A stretch of 64,000 bases of DNA, taken from an uncultured Saprospiraceae bacterium (lineage in GTDB: Bacteria > Bacteroidota > Bacteroidia > Chitinophagales > Saprospiraceae). The position numbers and the translations under genes were made by a program. The stretch lies in NCBI GenBank assembly GCA_937926205.1, contig CALEYL010000011.1, positions 124,001 to 188,000 of the forward strand. Direction: 5' to 3'. Below are positions 26,513 through 34,679 of this stretch, piece by piece (positions within the stretch are counted from its first letter, which is position 1; every line of letters starts with the position of its first letter). The notes below the pieces were generated by a model that made no database searches, was not told the origin of the DNA, and saw only the letters and a program-made list of their open reading frames with translations.

Positions 26513-27259
26513 TCAGGTGAATACCACAGCGATCAGGTAATCAAACAATAAAATCAGAATGTCGCTGAACACCACTGCATTGGTACTTGCACGCCCCAAT
26601 TCTATGCTTCCGCCCCGGACGTAATAACCCTGATAGGCCGATACGCTGGTGAGCAGATAAGCAAATACCACCGCTTTCACAAACATCAGGGTGAGGTTGC
26701 GGTCATTGAAAAAAGAACGAACGCCAAGCACGTATTCAGAGCTGGAGAGCAATCCTGTTGGTACAGACGCCAGATATCCTCCAACAACACTTACAAAGGC
26801 AGCAATGGCAACAAGCATGGGAATAACAAAAAGCGAAGCAATCACTTTGGGCATTACCAGATAGGCCGACGTATTGACGCCCATAATTTCCATGGCATCA
26901 ATGTGCTCTTTCTGACGCATGCCGCCAATTTCAGCAGCGATATTCGAGCCTACTTTTCCCGCCAGTACCAGGCAGGTAATCGTGGGCGCGAGTTCAATGA
27001 TTGTACTGTCACGGATGATGTAACCGATGTAATAGCGGGGAACCAGTGTGCCGTCCAGCTGAAAAGAGAACTGAACCGCCGTAACCGCACCGATGAAAAT
27101 AGCAATCAGCCCAACGATGACCAGAGAGCCAATGCCGATGTCGTTCATCTGGCGAAGCGTTTCTTTATAGTACATATTGAAGCGCTCCGGTCTGGAAAAT
27201 GCAGAACGCATCAGCATGACGTAGCGTCCGAAGTGGTAAAGGAATTTTGTAAAAAGCAT
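26513..27259 (-). CDS. MlaE-type ABC permease
   Basis: 248 residues with five to six hydrophobic segments. Contains the family pattern SLVIVGLIAIFIGAVTAVQ, GYIIRDSTIIELAPTITCLVLAGKVGSNIAAEIGGM (split here: ELAPTITCLVLAGKVG then SNIAAEIGGM), IDAMEIMGVN and YLVMPKVIASLFVIPML, all typical of MlaE/YrbE permeases. Together with the downstream ATPase it should move lipids across the periplasm with an MCE-domain partner. Likely first gene of the operon, with a -7 box at 27283-27290. Confidence 0.93.
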   Translation of the reverse strand: MLFTKFLYHFGRYVMLMRSAFSRPERFNMYYKETLRQMNDIGIGSLVIVGLIAIFIGAVTAVQFSFQLDGTLVPRYYIGYIIRDSTIIELAPTITCLVLAGKVGSNIAAEIGGMRQKEHIDAMEIMGVNTSAYLVMPKVIASLFVIPMLVAIAAFVSVVGGYLASVPTGLLSSSEYVLGVRSFFNDRNLTLMFVKAVVFAYLLTSVSAYQGYYVRGGSIELGRASTNAVVFSDILILLFDYLIAVVFT

Positions 27260-27282
27260 ATTTTTCTCCTGTCGGTAGCGGC

Positions 27283-27312
27283 CAAAGTTAGCCCAATTTT
27301 GTTAATCACAAG
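27283..27312 (-). promoter_or_regulatory. Candidate promoter of the MlaE/MlaF-type operon
   Basis: On the minus strand CTTG (27309-27312), 18 nt, then TAACTTTG (27283-27290). The -7 box is an exact TAnnTTTG match; the -33 box differs by one base and the spacing is one shorter than optimal. Confidence 0.5.
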
Positions 27313-27508
27313 TGTTTTTCTTAACGCTTGCAAAGAGAAGGCCTCCACTTGTCAGAAAATGAAAGGGCTATATCTGAAATATTTCTTAAAGCGAAAATAA
27401 GATGCAATAATGCACACTTATTCCTGTTAATATCCTGTCTTTTCAAGACAATCGAGTTCATCAACAAAAACCGATTTATGCAATTCTCAACCGCTACACG
27501 TTTTTGGT

Positions 27509-27664
27509 TTTAGAGTTCAGATTTTAGATTTCAGATTTTAGATTTCAGACTTTAGATTTTAGACTTTAGATTTTAGACTTCAGCAATTCGTCTTAAATCT
27601 AGCATCTAATATCTCAGATCTAACCTCTAACATCTCACATCTATCATCTAACCTCTAACATCTC
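27509..27664. repeat. 156-bp bipartite TTAGATTT/AAATCTAA array
   Basis: The left arm (27509-27583) is a run of TTAGATTT and TCAGATTT units; the right arm (27591-27664) is a run of the complementary unit, ATCTAA with variants such as CATCTCAC. The two arms can pair imperfectly over about 70 bp. Largest of the three related arrays in the window. Confidence 0.85.
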
Positions 27665-27705
27665 TTATTTCAACACCCTTTTGTTTTTCAACAAAACCCA
27701 ACGTC

Positions 27706-29343
27706 ATGAGACTACTCGTGAGTGTGTTAGCGGCTTTTACTACCCTTACACTTCTGCATGCCCAGACCTCCTGTTTGCAGGGCGATTGCAAAAATGGTTA
27801 TGGCGTTTGCCTCTACCCCAACCTTGGTAAATATGCCGGCGATTTTTTGAATGGAAAGATGCATGGTAAAGGCATCCTTTATTACACCGACGGCTCGAAG
27901 TACATCGGGCATTGGGCCGACCATTACAAAGAAGGTGAAGGGCGTATGGTATTTGCCAGCGGCGACGAATACCTGGGCCAGTTTGTGCGCAACAAACTTC
28001 AGGGACACGGCGTCATGCGTTTTATCAGCGGCAATGTGTACGACGGAGATTGGTTCGATAACAAGCCACATGGACATGGTGTTTTTACCTACACCAGCGG
28101 TGACCGGTACGAAGGCGATTTCCTCTATGGGCAGCGTCAGGGTAATGGCGTGATGGACTATGCAGATGGTTCCCGCTATACCGGCGAATGGGCCGGCGGC
28201 TTGCGAAACGGGGCCGGATTGATGACTTTTGCAGGTGGAGAAGCCGTTCGGGGCAACTGGATAGACGATCAGTATCAAATGGATTTTGCCAGGTATGCCT
28301 ATGCAGGCGACACCGCCTCCCTGCGCAATTGCAACATGGTGAACTGTGCCAATGGCAAAGGCAAGTATTCTTATATCGATGGTGCACGCTACATCGGCGA
28401 TTTCTACAACGGCGCCCCCCAGGGCGTGGGCACGGTTTATTATAAAAGCGGCGACCGCTACGAAGGCGGATGGAGACAAAACAAACCGCACGGTGAAGGG
28501 GTCATGTATTATGCAAATGGTAAAATTACCGGCGCTATTTGGGATTTTGGCAAACCTGTAAAAAAGCTGTTCTTTGAAGGCGAAGAAAAAGGCAATATTG
28601 TTATTTCAGCAGAACAGAGCGAGGAGATTAAGATTTGGGCGGTTATCATTGGGGCAGCCCATTACACCACCATGCCGGTTTTGCGCTTTCCCGACGACGA
28701 TGCCTATCAACTGTACGCATTCCTGAAAAGTCCAGAAGGCGGCGCACTGCCTGACCACCAGATTTCTTTGCTGATTGATGAAGACGCGACCAGAGCAAAC
28801 ATCCTTCAGGCAATGCGCAGCGTATTTTTCCGGGCTGATGAAAATGACGTTGTGCTGTTTTATTTTTCAGGTCATGGTCTTCCCGGGTCTTTTTTGCCCA
28901 TTGATTACGACGGCGTTAATAATTCCCTGCAACACGAGGAGGTGCGCGAAATTTTGAAAATCAGCAAAGCCAAGCACAAGCTTGTTTTGGCGGATGCCTG
29001 TCACTCTGGAAGTTTGGTTCAGGCGAAAACTCCGATCTACATCACACTTGAAAAGTTTTATAAAGCGTTTGAAGATACACAGGGCGGAACAGCGCTGTTG
29101 CTTTCTTCGAAAGGGGAGGAGTTTTCACTCGAGGACGGAGGCCTGAGATCGGGGATATTCAGCTATTTTCTGATTCATGGCCTGAAAGGCGAGGCCGACA
29201 TAGATGGCGATAAAATTGTGACAATAAAAGAATTGTTTGATTTTGTCTCTCAAAAAGTACGCCGCTATACCGCCAACGTTCAAACGCCGACTCTTTCAGG
29301 GCAATACGACCCGAAAATGCCGGTAGCCATGATTCGGGATTAG
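27706..29343 (+). CDS. Secreted MORN-repeat caspase-like protease, first of two
   Basis: 545 residues. Signal peptide 1-20 (LLVSVLAAFTTLTLLHAQ). Residues 23-290 hold about ten MORN repeats (patterns such as YEGDFLYGQRQGNGVM, YIGDFYNGAPQGVGTV), in two blocks each opened by a paired-cysteine motif: CLQGDCKNGYG (23-33) and CNMVNCANGKG (209-219). Residues about 309-540 are a caspase (C14) domain: IWAVIIGAAHYTTMPVL, catalytic His390 in YFSGHGLP and Cys432 in ADACHSG. Metacaspase-like C14 enzymes cut after Lys or Arg. MORN repeats often bind lipids or form scaffolds. Both catalytic residues are present, so an active periplasmic or extracellular protease is plausible; no T9SS tail is visible. The second family member follows 69 nt downstream. 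Confidence 0.93.
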   Translation: MRLLVSVLAAFTTLTLLHAQTSCLQGDCKNGYGVCLYPNLGKYAGDFLNGKMHGKGILYYTDGSKYIGHWADHYKEGEGRMVFASGDEYLGQFVRNKLQGHGVMRFISGNVYDGDWFDNKPHGHGVFTYTSGDRYEGDFLYGQRQGNGVMDYADGSRYTGEWAGGLRNGAGLMTFAGGEAVRGNWIDDQYQMDFARYAYAGDTASLRNCNMVNCANGKGKYSYIDGARYIGDFYNGAPQGVGTVYYKSGDRYEGGWRQNKPHGEGVMYYANGKITGAIWDFGKPVKKLFFEGEEKGNIVISAEQSEEIKIWAVIIGAAHYTTMPVLRFPDDDAYQLYAFLKSPEGGALPDHQISLLIDEDATRANILQAMRSVFFRADENDVVLFYFSGHGLPGSFLPIDYDGVNNSLQHEEVREILKISKAKHKLVLADACHSGSLVQAKTPIYITLEKFYKAFEDTQGGTALLLSSKGEEFSLEDGGLRSGIFSYFLIHGLKGEADIDGDKIVTIKELFDFVSQKVRRYTANVQTPTLSGQYDPKMPVAMIRD

Positions 29344-29412
29344 CGCCGTCAGTAAATTCCGGTTGGCTGCGCAAATATTCTTAACTTCGTGAATCTGAAA
29401 GCACCACTCACT

Positions 29413-31356
29413 ATGAAACAAATCGTGATCCTCGCATTTTTGATATCCTTGATTCTGAATCAGGCGCAAGCGCAATGCCTTTCCGGCAATTGTCAGAACG
29501 GCAATGGCGTATTCCTGCTGTCGAATGGCGACCGATACATTGGCCAGTTCAAAGACGGCAAAATACAGGGAACTGGTAGTTGCTTTTATACAGACGGCAG
29601 CCGCTATCAGGGGGAATGGGCGGATGGATTGCCCAACGGAAAAGGCACCCGAGTAGCCCGTGACGGTTCACGACAGGAAGGAGAATGGCGCAAAGGCAAA
29701 TTTGTGCGCACCCTTCAAATGGAACTCATTCAGAAAGGCATTACCGATAAGTCACAGACGGGCTGTATTTCCGGCGACTGCATCAATGGAAAAGGAATCA
29801 ACATCTACGCCAGTGGCGCGGTTTACATCGGCGATTTTCTCAATGGTGAAATTCATGGCATCGGGGTCTGCTATTATCCCGATGGCAGCAAATATCAGGG
29901 GCAGTGGGTGCACCGCTATCCTGAAGGACGGGGCACAAAAACATATCCCGACAAAACAACCCGAACGGGCGCCTGGAAAAGGGGCCAGCCTGTAGATGAA
30001 AGGGGGCAAATTGTGGATGTGGCAGCCCAAAGAAAAGACAACAACGGCGACGACGGGGTTGTGCAATCCGGCTGTATTTCCGGCAATTGCCAAAACGGGG
30101 AAGGGGTGCTTGCTTACCCGGACGGCAGTCGGTATGACGGCTTTTTTGTGAATGGAAAACCCTCCGGAACAGGTTCGTTTCAATACCCCAACGGCGATCT
30201 TTACGCCGGTGGTTTTCAAAATGGCATGCGCAATGGCAGCGGCCGGCTGACAAAAGAAGACGGCACGGTGAAGTCGGGCATCTGGAAAGACGGGGAATAC
30301 GTCGGAGAGACGGTTTCCGCGCCCCCTAAAACCGGTTGCCAAAAAGGCGATTGCCAAAACGGTCGCGGACAATACGTATTCCGTGACGGCGCTCGTTATG
30401 AAGGCGATTTTAGATACGGATGGCCCCATGGCGTTGGCATTGTCACCTATACGAACGGAGAAAAATACGAGGGTGAAATGATTAAAGGCGAATTCAACGG
30501 ACGCGGTACTTTTACAATGGCCGACGGAACCCGTGTAATTGGCTTTTGGAAAGACGGTACGTATATGGGAGATAAAAATCCTGTTGAGGAACAGCCTTTT
30601 CAAACTCCGACCCGACGACCCGCCCCGACTGCATCCACCCTCAAAATATGGGCTGTTATTGTAGGTGTTTCTTCTTACAACCACATGCCCGTTTTGCGCT
30701 ATCCTGACAACGATGCCTACCAGATTTATGCTTTTCTGAAAAGTCCGGAAGGCGGCGCACTGCCAGATGAACAAATTCGAGTACTGGTTGACGAAGATGC
30801 TACCAAAAGCAGCATCAAAGAGGCCATGGAAGATCTTTTTGGCAAAGCTGGTCCCAACGACCTGGTTTTCCTTTATTTTTCAGGTCACGGCCTTAAAGGC
30901 GCTTTCCTGCCCATCGATTTCGACGGCTTCAACAACAAGTTGTTCCACGACGAGATTACCGATATTCTGGGCCGTTGCCCGGCTAAATTCAAACTCTGCA
31001 TTGCTGACGCCTGCCACTCAGGCAGCCTGCTGGCCATGCGCAGCGGGCAGTTGCCCAATGTGTTGAGCACCTATTACGAAACCCTTTCCAAAGCGAAGGG
31101 AGGCACGGCGCTCATCATGTCTTCCAAATCAGAAGAAACATCCCTTGAAAGCAGTGGTTTGCGGCAGGGCGTTTTCAGCCATTTCCTCATCCGTGGGTTA
31201 AAAGGCGAAGCCGATACGAATCGCAACCATGTGGTTACGCTTCAGGAGTTGTTTAAGTTTATTGACGAAAACGTACGCACGTATACTGCCAATCGACAGT
31301 CGCCTGTAATTCAGGGCAATTACGACCCGAATATGACGGTTGCCGTGCTGCGATAA
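29413..31356 (+). CDS. Secreted MORN-repeat caspase-like protease, second of two
   Basis: 647 residues from the ATG at 29413, which starts a clear signal peptide (MKQIVILAFLISLILNQAQA); an ATG at 29389 adds eight residues and is less likely. Four paired-cysteine MORN blocks follow, opened by CLSGNCQNGNG (22), CISGDCINGKG (118), CISGNCQNGEG (221) and CQKGDCQNGRG (309). The caspase domain (about residues 410-640) repeats the first protein almost segment for segment (SPEGGALPD, DEDATKSSI), with His492 in YFSGHGLK and Cys534 in ADACHSG. It differs from its neighbour by having more MORN blocks and a linker with TPTRRPAPTAS. Clearly a tandem paralogue, probably co-transcribed with it. Its start region has TAACTTCG, a near-match to the -7 box, at 29382-29389. 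Confidence 0.92.
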   Translation: MKQIVILAFLISLILNQAQAQCLSGNCQNGNGVFLLSNGDRYIGQFKDGKIQGTGSCFYTDGSRYQGEWADGLPNGKGTRVARDGSRQEGEWRKGKFVRTLQMELIQKGITDKSQTGCISGDCINGKGINIYASGAVYIGDFLNGEIHGIGVCYYPDGSKYQGQWVHRYPEGRGTKTYPDKTTRTGAWKRGQPVDERGQIVDVAAQRKDNNGDDGVVQSGCISGNCQNGEGVLAYPDGSRYDGFFVNGKPSGTGSFQYPNGDLYAGGFQNGMRNGSGRLTKEDGTVKSGIWKDGEYVGETVSAPPKTGCQKGDCQNGRGQYVFRDGARYEGDFRYGWPHGVGIVTYTNGEKYEGEMIKGEFNGRGTFTMADGTRVIGFWKDGTYMGDKNPVEEQPFQTPTRRPAPTASTLKIWAVIVGVSSYNHMPVLRYPDNDAYQIYAFLKSPEGGALPDEQIRVLVDEDATKSSIKEAMEDLFGKAGPNDLVFLYFSGHGLKGAFLPIDFDGFNNKLFHDEITDILGRCPAKFKLCIADACHSGSLLAMRSGQLPNVLSTYYETLSKAKGGTALIMSSKSEETSLESSGLRQGVFSHFLIRGLKGEADTNRNHVVTLQELFKFIDENVRTYTANRQSPVIQGNYDPNMTVAVLR

Positions 31357-31366
31357 ATTTCAGTCC

Positions 31367-32515
31367 ATGTATCCTTCCCTGAGTTATTGGGAGCGCGAGA
31401 CCTTCTTTCGCGGCATTGACGTGGCTGTCATTGGCAGCGGAATCGTAGGTCTGACAGCCGCCATCCACCTGCGGGAGCAGGCGCCCGATTTGCGGGTTGT
31501 CGTCATCGAGCGCGGCGTCTTCCCACTCGGCGCCAGCACCAGAAATGCTGGGTTTGCCTGTTTCGGCAGCATCTCCGAACTCCTTGACGATATGGAGCAC
31601 CGAAGCGAGGCAGAAGTATGGGCTCTGGTCGCCCGCCGCTGGCAGGGACTAAAGCGACTGCGCGAGCGACTCGGCGATGCAGCCATAGGCTATGAAGAAA
31701 ACGGAGGATATGAACTCTTTCGGGCAGATGAACAGACTGCTTTAGAACGCTGCGCCGATCATATTAAAACCTTCAATAGTGAACTTAGCCACCTCATCGG
31801 CCGGAAAGATGTTTATCAGGAAGCCAGTGATCGCATTCGGGTAAATGGCTTTCAGGGGGTCACCGGACTGCTGCTCAACTCGGCTGAAGGGCAGATCCAT
31901 ACGGGGCGGATGATGCACGCGCTATGGGCTCTGGCGCGCAGCCTTGGGGTAGAAATGTACAATGGCACTGAAATTGTACAGATGGAAACGCACTCGGATG
32001 AAGTCCTGTTACATACCAAACAGGGCTGGACTTTTCACTGCGCTCAGGTTTTGGTTGCCACCAATGGCTTTGCCGCCAACCTACTTCCGGAACTTGATGT
32101 GCAACCTGCCCGCAATCAGGTTCTCATCACACAACCCATTTCGGGCCTGAAAATCAAAGGTTGCTTTCATTACGATCGTGGTTATTACTACTTCAGGGAT
32201 GTAGACGGCAATCGAATTTTGTTTGGAGGTGGCCGCAACCTCGCACCACAGGAAGAAGCAACCGACCAATTTGGGACAACGCCACTCATCCGCGAAGCCC
32301 TGCTGAAACTTTTGCAGGAAGTCATCCTGCCCGGGCAGAGCGTTGCTGTGGACACCTGGTGGAGCGGCATTCTCGGTATTGGCCCCGAAAAAGCTCCCAT
32401 CATCCGTCGCCTCAATCCCCGTTTGAGTGTGTCGGTGCGCATGGGTGGTATGGGAGTTGCTATTGGAAGCCTGGTAGGGGAGGAGGGGGCTATGGAGGTA
32501 TTGTCTGGCTTCTGA
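31367..32515 (+). CDS. FAD-dependent oxidoreductase (DAO/glycine-oxidase-like)
   Basis: 382 residues from the ATG at 31367; a frame open from 31340 would overlap the caspase gene. Near the N-terminus is the FAD-binding motif VAVIGSGIVGLTAAI and then VVVIERG, followed by ASTRNAGFA, a typical DAO-fold sequence; the C-terminal region contains YYFRDVDGNRILFGGGRN and WWSGILGIGPEKAPII, also seen in DAO enzymes. The family oxidises amines, D-amino acids or sarcosine using FAD. The exact substrate cannot be read. It begins 10 nt after the second caspase gene and could be in the same transcript, without an obvious functional link. Confidence 0.85.
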   Translation: MYPSLSYWERETFFRGIDVAVIGSGIVGLTAAIHLREQAPDLRVVVIERGVFPLGASTRNAGFACFGSISELLDDMEHRSEAEVWALVARRWQGLKRLRERLGDAAIGYEENGGYELFRADEQTALERCADHIKTFNSELSHLIGRKDVYQEASDRIRVNGFQGVTGLLLNSAEGQIHTGRMMHALWALARSLGVEMYNGTEIVQMETHSDEVLLHTKQGWTFHCAQVLVATNGFAANLLPELDVQPARNQVLITQPISGLKIKGCFHYDRGYYYFRDVDGNRILFGGGRNLAPQEEATDQFGTTPLIREALLKLLQEVILPGQSVAVDTWWSGILGIGPEKAPIIRRLNPRLSVSVRMGGMGVAIGSLVGEEGAMEVLSGF

Positions 32516-32531
32516 AATTAGATTAACTTTG
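32500..32531 (+). promoter_or_regulatory. Candidate promoter of the toxin-antitoxin pair
   Basis: ATTG (32500-32503), 20 nt, then TAACTTTG (32524-32531), an exact TAnnTTTG match. It overlaps the end of the upstream oxidoreductase gene and lies 15 nt before the antitoxin ATG, so the pair could be transcribed separately. Confidence 0.5.
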
Positions 32532-32546
32532 TATAAACTCAGCTTT

Positions 32547-32792
32547 ATGTCGGATACTAAATTATATCAATCGGTTTTGTCGAAACTTGGCCAGCTTCCG
32601 CCCAAAGAGTTAGTTGTATTGGATGCTTATCTCGGGCTCTTGCTTCAGAGGACTTCAAAAGTTAAATCAACGGATATTGAGCACCTGTCCGGAGCTTGGA
32701 GTGATTGGGCGAACGAAGAATTCGAGGACTTTCTTAAGATAACTCAGCAAACAAGGCAAGAGTTGTTTAATGACCGGGACATTCAGTTATGA
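32547..32792 (+). CDS. Probable antitoxin of a PIN-type toxin-antitoxin module
   Basis: 81 residues from the ATG at 32547. The C-terminal half (LSGAWSDWANEEFEDFLK, then QELFNDRDIQL) matches a pattern common in small Bacteroidota proteins encoded before PIN-domain toxins. The last four bases overlap the toxin start codon (ATGA), the usual arrangement for translational coupling. No recognisable DNA-binding fold at the N-terminus, so its DNA-binding type is unclear. Confidence 0.75.
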   Translation: MSDTKLYQSVLSKLGQLPPKELVVLDAYLGLLLQRTSKVKSTDIEHLSGAWSDWANEEFEDFLKITQQTRQELFNDRDIQL

Positions 32793-33190
32793 AAGAACCT
32801 TTGCTAGATACCGATATTATTTCCTATTACCTCAAAGGTAATGCTAATGTATCTCGTAAAATGAAAAGAGCATACGAAGAGTATGGGTATTTAAGCATGA
32901 GTGTAATTTCCTACTATGAAGTAGTAAACGGCCTGCTTTTTAAAGACGCCAGAAGCCAATTGAAATCTTTTGGGGATCTCATTCAATCCTTTCAGATTAT
33001 TCCTCTTGACACAGCAATTGCAGACATTGCTGCACAAATTTTCGCCGACCTGAGGCGAAGTAACCAAATCGTAGCACACACTGATGTGTTGATAGGAGCA
33101 ACGGCTCTTCATTATCAAATGAAGATAGTTACCAACAATCAGACACACTTTTCGAGGATTTCCGCTTTAGAATTGGACAATTGGGTATAA
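32789..33190 (+). CDS. PIN-domain ribonuclease toxin (VapC-like)
   Basis: 133 residues, normal for VapC. The acidic active-site set is present: Asp7 in LLDTDI, Glu44 in SYYEVVNG, Asp99 in HTDVLIGATAL, and VTNNQTHF near 114. VapC toxins cut tRNA or rRNA and are held inactive by the antitoxin encoded just upstream, with which the gene overlaps by 4 nt. Composition does not differ visibly from its surroundings. Confidence 0.9.
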   Translation: MKEPLLDTDIISYYLKGNANVSRKMKRAYEEYGYLSMSVISYYEVVNGLLFKDARSQLKSFGDLIQSFQIIPLDTAIADIAAQIFADLRRSNQIVAHTDVLIGATALHYQMKIVTNNQTHFSRISALELDNWV

Positions 33191-33282
33191 TTCCAGTGCA
33201 CTAAGGCCGAATAACCAATCTCCGTTTTTCAAAAAAATCCTATCTTAACTGCGTGAATTTATTTGGATAAATTTACTCAGCT

Positions 33283-34575
33283 ATGAAAACCATTTTAACG
33301 CTCTTCTTTTGCTGTCTGAGTGCAGGCCTGCTTGCTCAGATCTCATCCATTCACGGAAGCATTACCCATGCCCAATCTGGGAAACCCGTCGAATTTGTAA
33401 ACATCTATGCACCAGGCAACAACACGGGGGCAGTCTCCGACGCTGACGGCAACTTTACTATAAACCTTGCCGTATTTCCCGATACCCTGGTCGTTTCTTT
33501 TGTGGGTTTTGCAACGCTCAGGTTGCCGCTTGAATCAAAACCAGACCATAAGCTGGCCATCAGCCTGCAACCTCAGACTGGTCTATTGCCAGAAGTTGCC
33601 GTTTCTGCGCTGAAAAAAGCAGAGGTCATTTACCCGGCAACTTACAGTGTGGTTGACTACGAATTGTATCAGGGATTGCCGCTGTTATTGGTATGCAAAA
33701 ATAGCCTGAGTGGCTATTGGCTCGTTGCACTGGATGAGCACGACCAGGTTCGGGGAGAAATTAAGCTTCGGCATCTTCATCCGGAATCCCTGGTGAAAAG
33801 CTGCCTCGGAGGGATTTATCTTTTGCTGGAAAATGGGGCGTACCGCATTGAAGTTGCGGAAGGCATTCCTTTACTGGCTGAAAACATTGGCTTGCAGCAA
33901 TACCGACGCCTTATTTTACCTTGTGTCGCTGCCAACGAAAATTACCTTTACCTGAGCAGATGGCGCAGTAAAAATCAAATACTTTCTTTTGAAGGAGCTC
34001 CCCGCAAAGGCGGCGCACACCTACCCATCCGAACAGTGCTGGACGAGTCCCAATTGAAGCGTTTGCAGGAAGAACAATGGTTTCGCAAGGTACAAACCGA
34101 AAATGCAGCCCTGCTGCATGGTTCTATGACCCCCCAGATGCTGGCAAACCTCATCGAGCACCTGACAGAGGACGAAAATATCTTTGCCGACCGTTTTGTC
34201 TACACCCCCGTCAAAGCGGATCTTTTTGTTCAGGGGGAAAGGCTCTACCTGTTTAACCACACCAATGACTGTATAGAATGGATGGCCCCTGAGGGAGAAC
34301 CACTCCGGCGCATTCCCATCCAGTATCATCGGGATAAAAAATGGAAATCTGAAATCCTGCACGATGCAGTGACCGGGCATTTTTACACCTTGATGGAACA
34401 TGGTAAAAACACCCTGGTCTTAGAAATCAATACCCACGACGGCACAACCTCAGAATTCATGCTATTGGACAAACCTTTTATCCAAAAAGTCCGGATTGAG
34501 GACGGCAAACTTTATTTTTTATACAAGGATTTTGCTTTTACAGACCGCAACCAGAGGCTCCACCGTGCGGGATAA
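33283..34575 (+). CDS. Exported protein with carboxypeptidase-regulatory-like domain
   Basis: 430 residues. Signal peptide 1-19 (ILTLFFCCLSAGLLAQ). Residues about 22-105 form the regulatory-like domain (SIHGSITHAQSGKPVEFVNI, GAVSDADGNFTINL, VVSFVGFATLRLPL), of the type found at the N-terminus of TonB receptors. The remaining 310 residues have no recognised family; they contain repeated aromatic strand motifs (YLYLSRWRS, KLYFLYKDF) compatible with a beta-propeller, which is only a guess. No plug or barrel follows, so it is not a receptor. Probably periplasmic or outer-membrane-attached. Confidence 0.75.
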   Translation: MKTILTLFFCCLSAGLLAQISSIHGSITHAQSGKPVEFVNIYAPGNNTGAVSDADGNFTINLAVFPDTLVVSFVGFATLRLPLESKPDHKLAISLQPQTGLLPEVAVSALKKAEVIYPATYSVVDYELYQGLPLLLVCKNSLSGYWLVALDEHDQVRGEIKLRHLHPESLVKSCLGGIYLLLENGAYRIEVAEGIPLLAENIGLQQYRRLILPCVAANENYLYLSRWRSKNQILSFEGAPRKGGAHLPIRTVLDESQLKRLQEEQWFRKVQTENAALLHGSMTPQMLANLIEHLTEDENIFADRFVYTPVKADLFVQGERLYLFNHTNDCIEWMAPEGEPLRRIPIQYHRDKKWKSEILHDAVTGHFYTLMEHGKNTLVLEINTHDGTTSEFMLLDKPFIQKVRIEDGKLYFLYKDFAFTDRNQRLHRAG

Positions 34576-34650
34576 ACGGCATTTTTTAGAAAAACCGTTA
34601 ATCCTGCGTTAAGCCGCATTCCCATTGTGCCATATCTGCCTGCGAAGCAT

Positions 34651-34658
34651 TACTTTTG
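34651..34658 (+). promoter_or_regulatory. -7 box for the OstA-like gene
   Basis: TACTTTTG matches TAnnTTTG exactly, 21 nt before the chosen start codon. No TTTG is found at the ideal spacing upstream. Confidence 0.55.
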
Positions 34659-34679
34659 CAGTTCGCAAATCCGCATTCG

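Larger units (their letters stand above)
27260..27705. other. Intergenic region before the MORN-caspase pair
   Basis: No convincing gene. It contains the leftward promoter of the permease, then a 156-bp array of TTAGATTT-type units in opposite orientations (27509-27664). No clear consensus promoter was found for the first MORN-caspase gene. Confidence 0.6.

Noticed and set aside
29752..30774. Minus-strand open frame of 340 codons opposite the second MORN-caspase gene
   Set aside because: Antisense of repeated MORN codons; no signal, start context or domain.
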